Positions 61,258-64,000 of a stretch of 64,000 bases of DNA are shown here, piece by piece. Position numbers and translations under genes: made by a program. The stretch is from Biomphalaria glabrata. Taxonomy: Eukaryota; Mollusca; Gastropoda; Planorbidae. Position 1 is the first letter of the stretch. Every line of letters starts with the position of its first letter. The stretch spans positions 22,032,542 to 22,096,541 of the forward strand of contig NC_074728.1 in the NCBI RefSeq assembly GCF_947242115.1, in the 5' to 3' direction. The notes below the pieces were generated by a model, which worked only from the letters and a program-made list of their open reading frames with translations, made no database searches and was not told the DNA's origin.

Positions 61258-61310
61258 CTCTATTTCTTTCTCTCTATTTCTCTCTCTCTCTCTCATTGTT
61301 GTCTCTGTTG
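59575..61310. repeat. 1.7 kb pyrimidine-rich (TTTC/TCTC, TATATA) intron tract
   Basis: First part: (TTTC)n alternating with CTATATATTTTC units of about 22 bp to 60160. Second part: TC/TTTCTC from 60280 to 61300. The plus strand is almost purine-free apart from the TATATA blocks. Ser/Phe/Leu-rich open frames are artefacts. It lies between FCGBP-like exons d and e. Confidence 0.95.
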
Positions 61311-61389
61311 TATTTTTACATAGGCTCTAATTTCCTGCGCTCTTCATCTCTAAAAGTCCCCAATCCTTGTTTTTTTGTATTCTCCCCAG

Positions 61390-61515
61390 GCACACGTATT
61401 ACTGGGTCAATGCCACTCGGTGTTATTAGCGGAAGCTGCTACGGGGCTACGAGCTCAGTCGTTTGCGACACCTTTCAGAAAAACATTCTGGACTCTTCTC
61501 GAGACATCGCAGCCG
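61390..61515 (+). CDS. FCGBP-like gene, exon e
   Basis: Acceptor TCTCCCCAG, donor GCCG|GTAACG, phase 1 to 1. It encodes GTRITGSMPLGVISGSCYGA then SSVVCDTF, the family hallmark of PIAVISGN-C-like residues followed by Cys. Confidence 0.85.
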
Positions 61516-61639
61516 GTAACGTCTCAAAATAGTTTATACCTATATCTTTTTAGATCTACTTAGATCACTCTAACAATGTATAATTCTATCTTCAATAGAT
61601 CTATACTAGTTGCAGTTATTCTGTCGCTTAATCAACAGC

Positions 61640-61800
61640 TAGGAATTTGCCTTCATTGGGGGGCCCGGGGTCTTGAGCCCCCCCCCCCCTGCATGTTTGC
61701 GTAATATTTAATGTAAAAAACACTCATTTGGCTTACCCTTAAGTGGGGTCCGGGGGGATTTTTAAATTCTCCCTCCCCCCCCACTCGAGCTACGACTCTG
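61640..61800. mobile_element. hAT MITE copy related to 15928-16150
   Basis: TGCATGTTTGCGTAATATTTAA, CACTCATTTGG and a CGAGCTACG-CTCTG end match that family. The ends are eroded and C-runs have expanded. Confidence 0.65.
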
Positions 61801-62075
61801 CGCTTAGTAGACAATAAAAGCATTTTGTCTCTATCACTATGGCGACACCTATATGTGTTACAATGGAATTGGTGGGTGGATATGATTTAGTGTGTTCAGA
61901 CGTTAAATCTGGTGGCCTCTTGTCTTGTCTAATATAGATTGCTTACTTTCAATGACAGCATATTTTCTCTTAACGAAACAAACTATTTTAATCCTCGTGT
62001 AGAGATCATGAAAAGATTACACATTATTAATATCAATGCATTTTAGAATTCAATAGTAAATTGACCTAGTTAGAT

Positions 62076-62233
62076 TCGAACTGTGGTCCGGGTTCGAATC
62101 CTAGTGAACACAGGGATTTTTAACTTAGGGATCTTTGGGCGCCTTTGAGTCGCCTCTGAGTCCACCCAGCTCTAATGGGTACCTAACATTAGTTGGAGAA
62201 AGTAAAAGCAGGCGATTGGTCTGAAAGGGGAAA
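62076..62233 (+). repeat. tRNA-derived SINE family A, internally deleted
   Basis: Box B GGGTTCGAATCC and the GGGTACCTAACATTAGTTGG body are present; the middle is deleted up to GGTCTGAAAGGGG. A (TAGA)n tract follows at 62285-62330. Confidence 0.8.
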
Positions 62234-62400
62234 TAACTTAAAGAAGATATAGGTATATAGATAAATATACATACATACATAAAGTTAGATAGATAGATAG
62301 ATAGATAGATAAGATAGATAGATAGATACTTGCAAACTGAACAAATTGTTCTTATCCCAATATAGCCTAGCTAATAGCAACTAAATTTCCACTTTGAGGC

Positions 62401-62632
62401 CCTGTATTCTATAGAACAAATGATATTAAGGTCTTCAGTTTCTATGGTTGACGGTTAACGAGGGTGTCATATGGCCAGCACAATGACCAACCTCTTATTC
62501 CCCCTCAAAACATGTCATACACCCTATAGAGTTGTGTGGACTCATTTGGCGTTCTAATAAAATCCTGAAATTAAAAATGCTAGCTTTCATGGAAATTCGA
62601 ACCTGGAATCCCTCGGTTAGGAAGCCAACTAA
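62401..62632 (-). repeat. tRNA-derived SINE family A
   Basis: Minus strand; GGTTCGAATTTCC box B at the right and the GACCTTAATATC/GGTTGGTCATTGTGCTGGCC body. Confidence 0.78.
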
Positions 62633-62767
62633 CAAACAGAAACACCCTGACTGACCCTAACCCTTTTCAAAATGTATGCATTGAACTTTTATTCTATAAG
62701 TGCAAAGAACCACCTTATATTCTGTTTGTACATTCATATTTGATTATTCCTGCATAAAAAAACTCTC

Positions 62768-63221
62768 GGCCGGATTTAAGGGAGGGCAGACGGGGATACA
62801 GCCCCGGGGGCTCAACGACAAAGGGGTCTTCACAAAAGAGATAAAAATATATCCGAATTTCAAAGTATCAGAACCATTTTTTTTACTAACATTTTTTTTT
62901 TGGCGTATTTTTACGGCTGACAAAAATGACGTGATGAAGAAGAGTACTCTTGTAGCATGCTCGGAATAAATAAATACAGCTCCAGAGTTACGACGGTGCG
63001 TCTGCCAAGGGCCTTACCCTGTACAAACTAAAAAAATATACACTTTTTAAAGCTAAAATTTTCATAAATTGTTTTTTTTTTCAAATAAAAAGTGAGATCC
63101 AATGTACGGGAACTAAATTTTTGTTTCGTCTAAAATATAGCTTTTTGATATAAGATCTTTATTAAAGCATTCGAAAAATTGTAGGGGCCTCCACTAAAGA
63201 TCCACATACTTAAATCCGGCC
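62768..63221. mobile_element. MITE with GGCCGGATTTAAG ends
   Basis: GGCCGGATTTAAG at 62768 and CTTAAATCCGGCC ending at 63221 are perfect 13 bp inverted repeats. The interior is non-coding. It lies in the intron before FCGBP-like exon f. Confidence 0.85.
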
Positions 63222-63286
63222 TGAAAATGTAATACATTAGTACTTAATGCCCTTTCGTTTCTTTCTTGCCCCCTCCTCTCATACAG

Positions 63287-63456
63287 ATATGCTTTTGCCC
63301 ACCTCTGGTACGAATATCATCACCCCACACATCGAAGGGCGTTACAGCGGAAGTGACGTGCTCTTGGTCGCCACAGCCGATAACACGACGGTCAACTATA
63401 CTGATGACCCTGGACAAAAGCAGATCATCCTTAAGACGGACCGGTCATCCAAGTTT
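63287..63456 (+). CDS. FCGBP-like gene, exon f (last in window)
   Basis: Acceptor CATACAG, donor TTT|GTGAGT, phase 1 to 0. It encodes DMLLPTSGTNIITPHIEGRY and DVLLVATADNTTVNYTDDPG. The LLPT...VATADNTTV motif is diagnostic of the IgGFc-binding domain. Later exons should lie to the right of the window. Confidence 0.88.
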
Positions 63457-63605
63457 GTGAGTGCTTCGCGTTCTACGTTTTTCTGGTCATTAGAACTCTG
63501 CAAACACTAGTAGTTTGAATCATAACATAGACTTCTTACTGTATTGGAGATTTATATCGCGTAATATACTTAAATCATTCCATAAACCTAATCTATGTTA
63601 TGGTT

Positions 63606-63750
63606 TTTATATAGGGTTACCAGACGTCCAGTTAATTGAGGCCATGTCCTCCTTTTTGGGTTGGTGTCCTCCGTCCGGCAGGCGTTAGTCTTAAGTGCAA
63701 AAATGTCCGGCTTTTTCACAACAATTGGATATTATCCACCATTGGGGTTC
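63606..63750. mobile_element. Fragment of a hAT-like element (GGGTTACCAGACGTCC)
   Basis: AGGGTTACCAGACGTCCAG and GTCCTCC-TTTTGGGTTGGTGTCCTCC are the type of sequence found at hAT MITE ends. The right terminus is not identified. Confidence 0.5.
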
Positions 63751-63778
63751 ATTCTTTGATATCTTCTGGATCAATTGT

Positions 63779-64000
63779 ACAGACTCACTCATAGACTTCA
63801 CTGTCATAGACGCACTCATAGACAGCACTGTCACAGACTCAGTCAGCCTCACTCATAGACAGCACTGTCACAGACTCATTCATAGACAGCACTGTCAGAG
63901 ACTCACTCATAGACAGCGCTGTCACAGACTCACTCATAGACAGCACTGTCATAGACTCACTCATAGACAGCACTGTCACAGACTCACTCATAGACAGCAC
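63779..64000. repeat. 27-bp tandem repeat with internal palindrome, open at window edge
   Basis: Eight or so copies of AGACTCACTCATAGACAGCA plus CTGTCAC. Each holds GACAGCACTGTC, a near-perfect 12 bp palindrome. It continues past the window. Confidence 0.95.

Noticed and set aside
59440-61532. Phe/Leu/Ser-rich 300-350 codon frames
   Set aside because: They arise from a pyrimidine-only simple-sequence tract inside an intron; only the last part (exon e, 61390-61515) is real coding sequence.

Overview
This is about 64 kb of an AT-rich, repeat-saturated animal nuclear genome. Spliced GT-AG genes, H-type lectin domains (the Helix pomatia agglutinin fold), immunoglobulin-lectin fusions and the mix of LINE, SINE, hAT and Gmr1-like elements suggest a heterobranch gastropod, probably a pulmonate snail. 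The species cannot be named from sequence alone.

Host genes. Two paralogous genes lie head-to-tail on the minus strand: lectin A (28515-34390, 4 exons, 284 aa) and lectin B (37045-43589, 4 exons, 300 aa). I assembled both from splice signals. Each encodes signal peptide, Ig domain, coiled coil, H-type lectin domain, and exons 2 and 3 are exactly 80 and 43 bp in both. This resembles the snail VIgL immune proteins (FREP, CREP, GREP) but ends in an H-type lectin. On the plus strand, facing away from them, is the 5'/middle part of an IgGFc-binding-protein-like gene (six exons seen, 51053-63456), which runs off the right edge. Lectins and FCGBP-like proteins are both secreted carbohydrate or mucus-binding products, so the locus may be a defence or mucosal cluster; that is inference.

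Left third (1-26 kb). This part is mainly mobile DNA. Its centrepiece is a LINE-derived reading frame, an AP-endonuclease domain (4015-4868) followed by an RT-like domain without recognisable catalytic motifs (13160-14899). An 8.29 kb DNA transposon with roughly 250 bp terminal inverted repeats splits it, flanked by a 7 bp target duplication CTTAGAC. The frame agrees on both sides of the insertion, so the insertion hit an open frame of about 860 codons. Further right are a solo LTR, several hAT-type MITEs with clear 8 bp duplications, a 1.8 kb 37-bp minisatellite with 13-unit higher-order structure, and a decayed Gmr1-like Ty3/gypsy element (integrase before RT) carrying a nested solo LTR.

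Middle and right. Introns and spacers of the host genes are full of tRNA-derived SINEs, 5'-truncated LINE tails, hAT non-autonomous elements (one of 3.69 kb inside the FCGBP-like gene), a hAT transposase remnant, and many tandem repeats with periods of 15, 18, 22, 27, 41, 59 and about 150 bp, plus a 1.7 kb pyrimidine-only intron tract. Most long open frames in these tracts are repeat artefacts.
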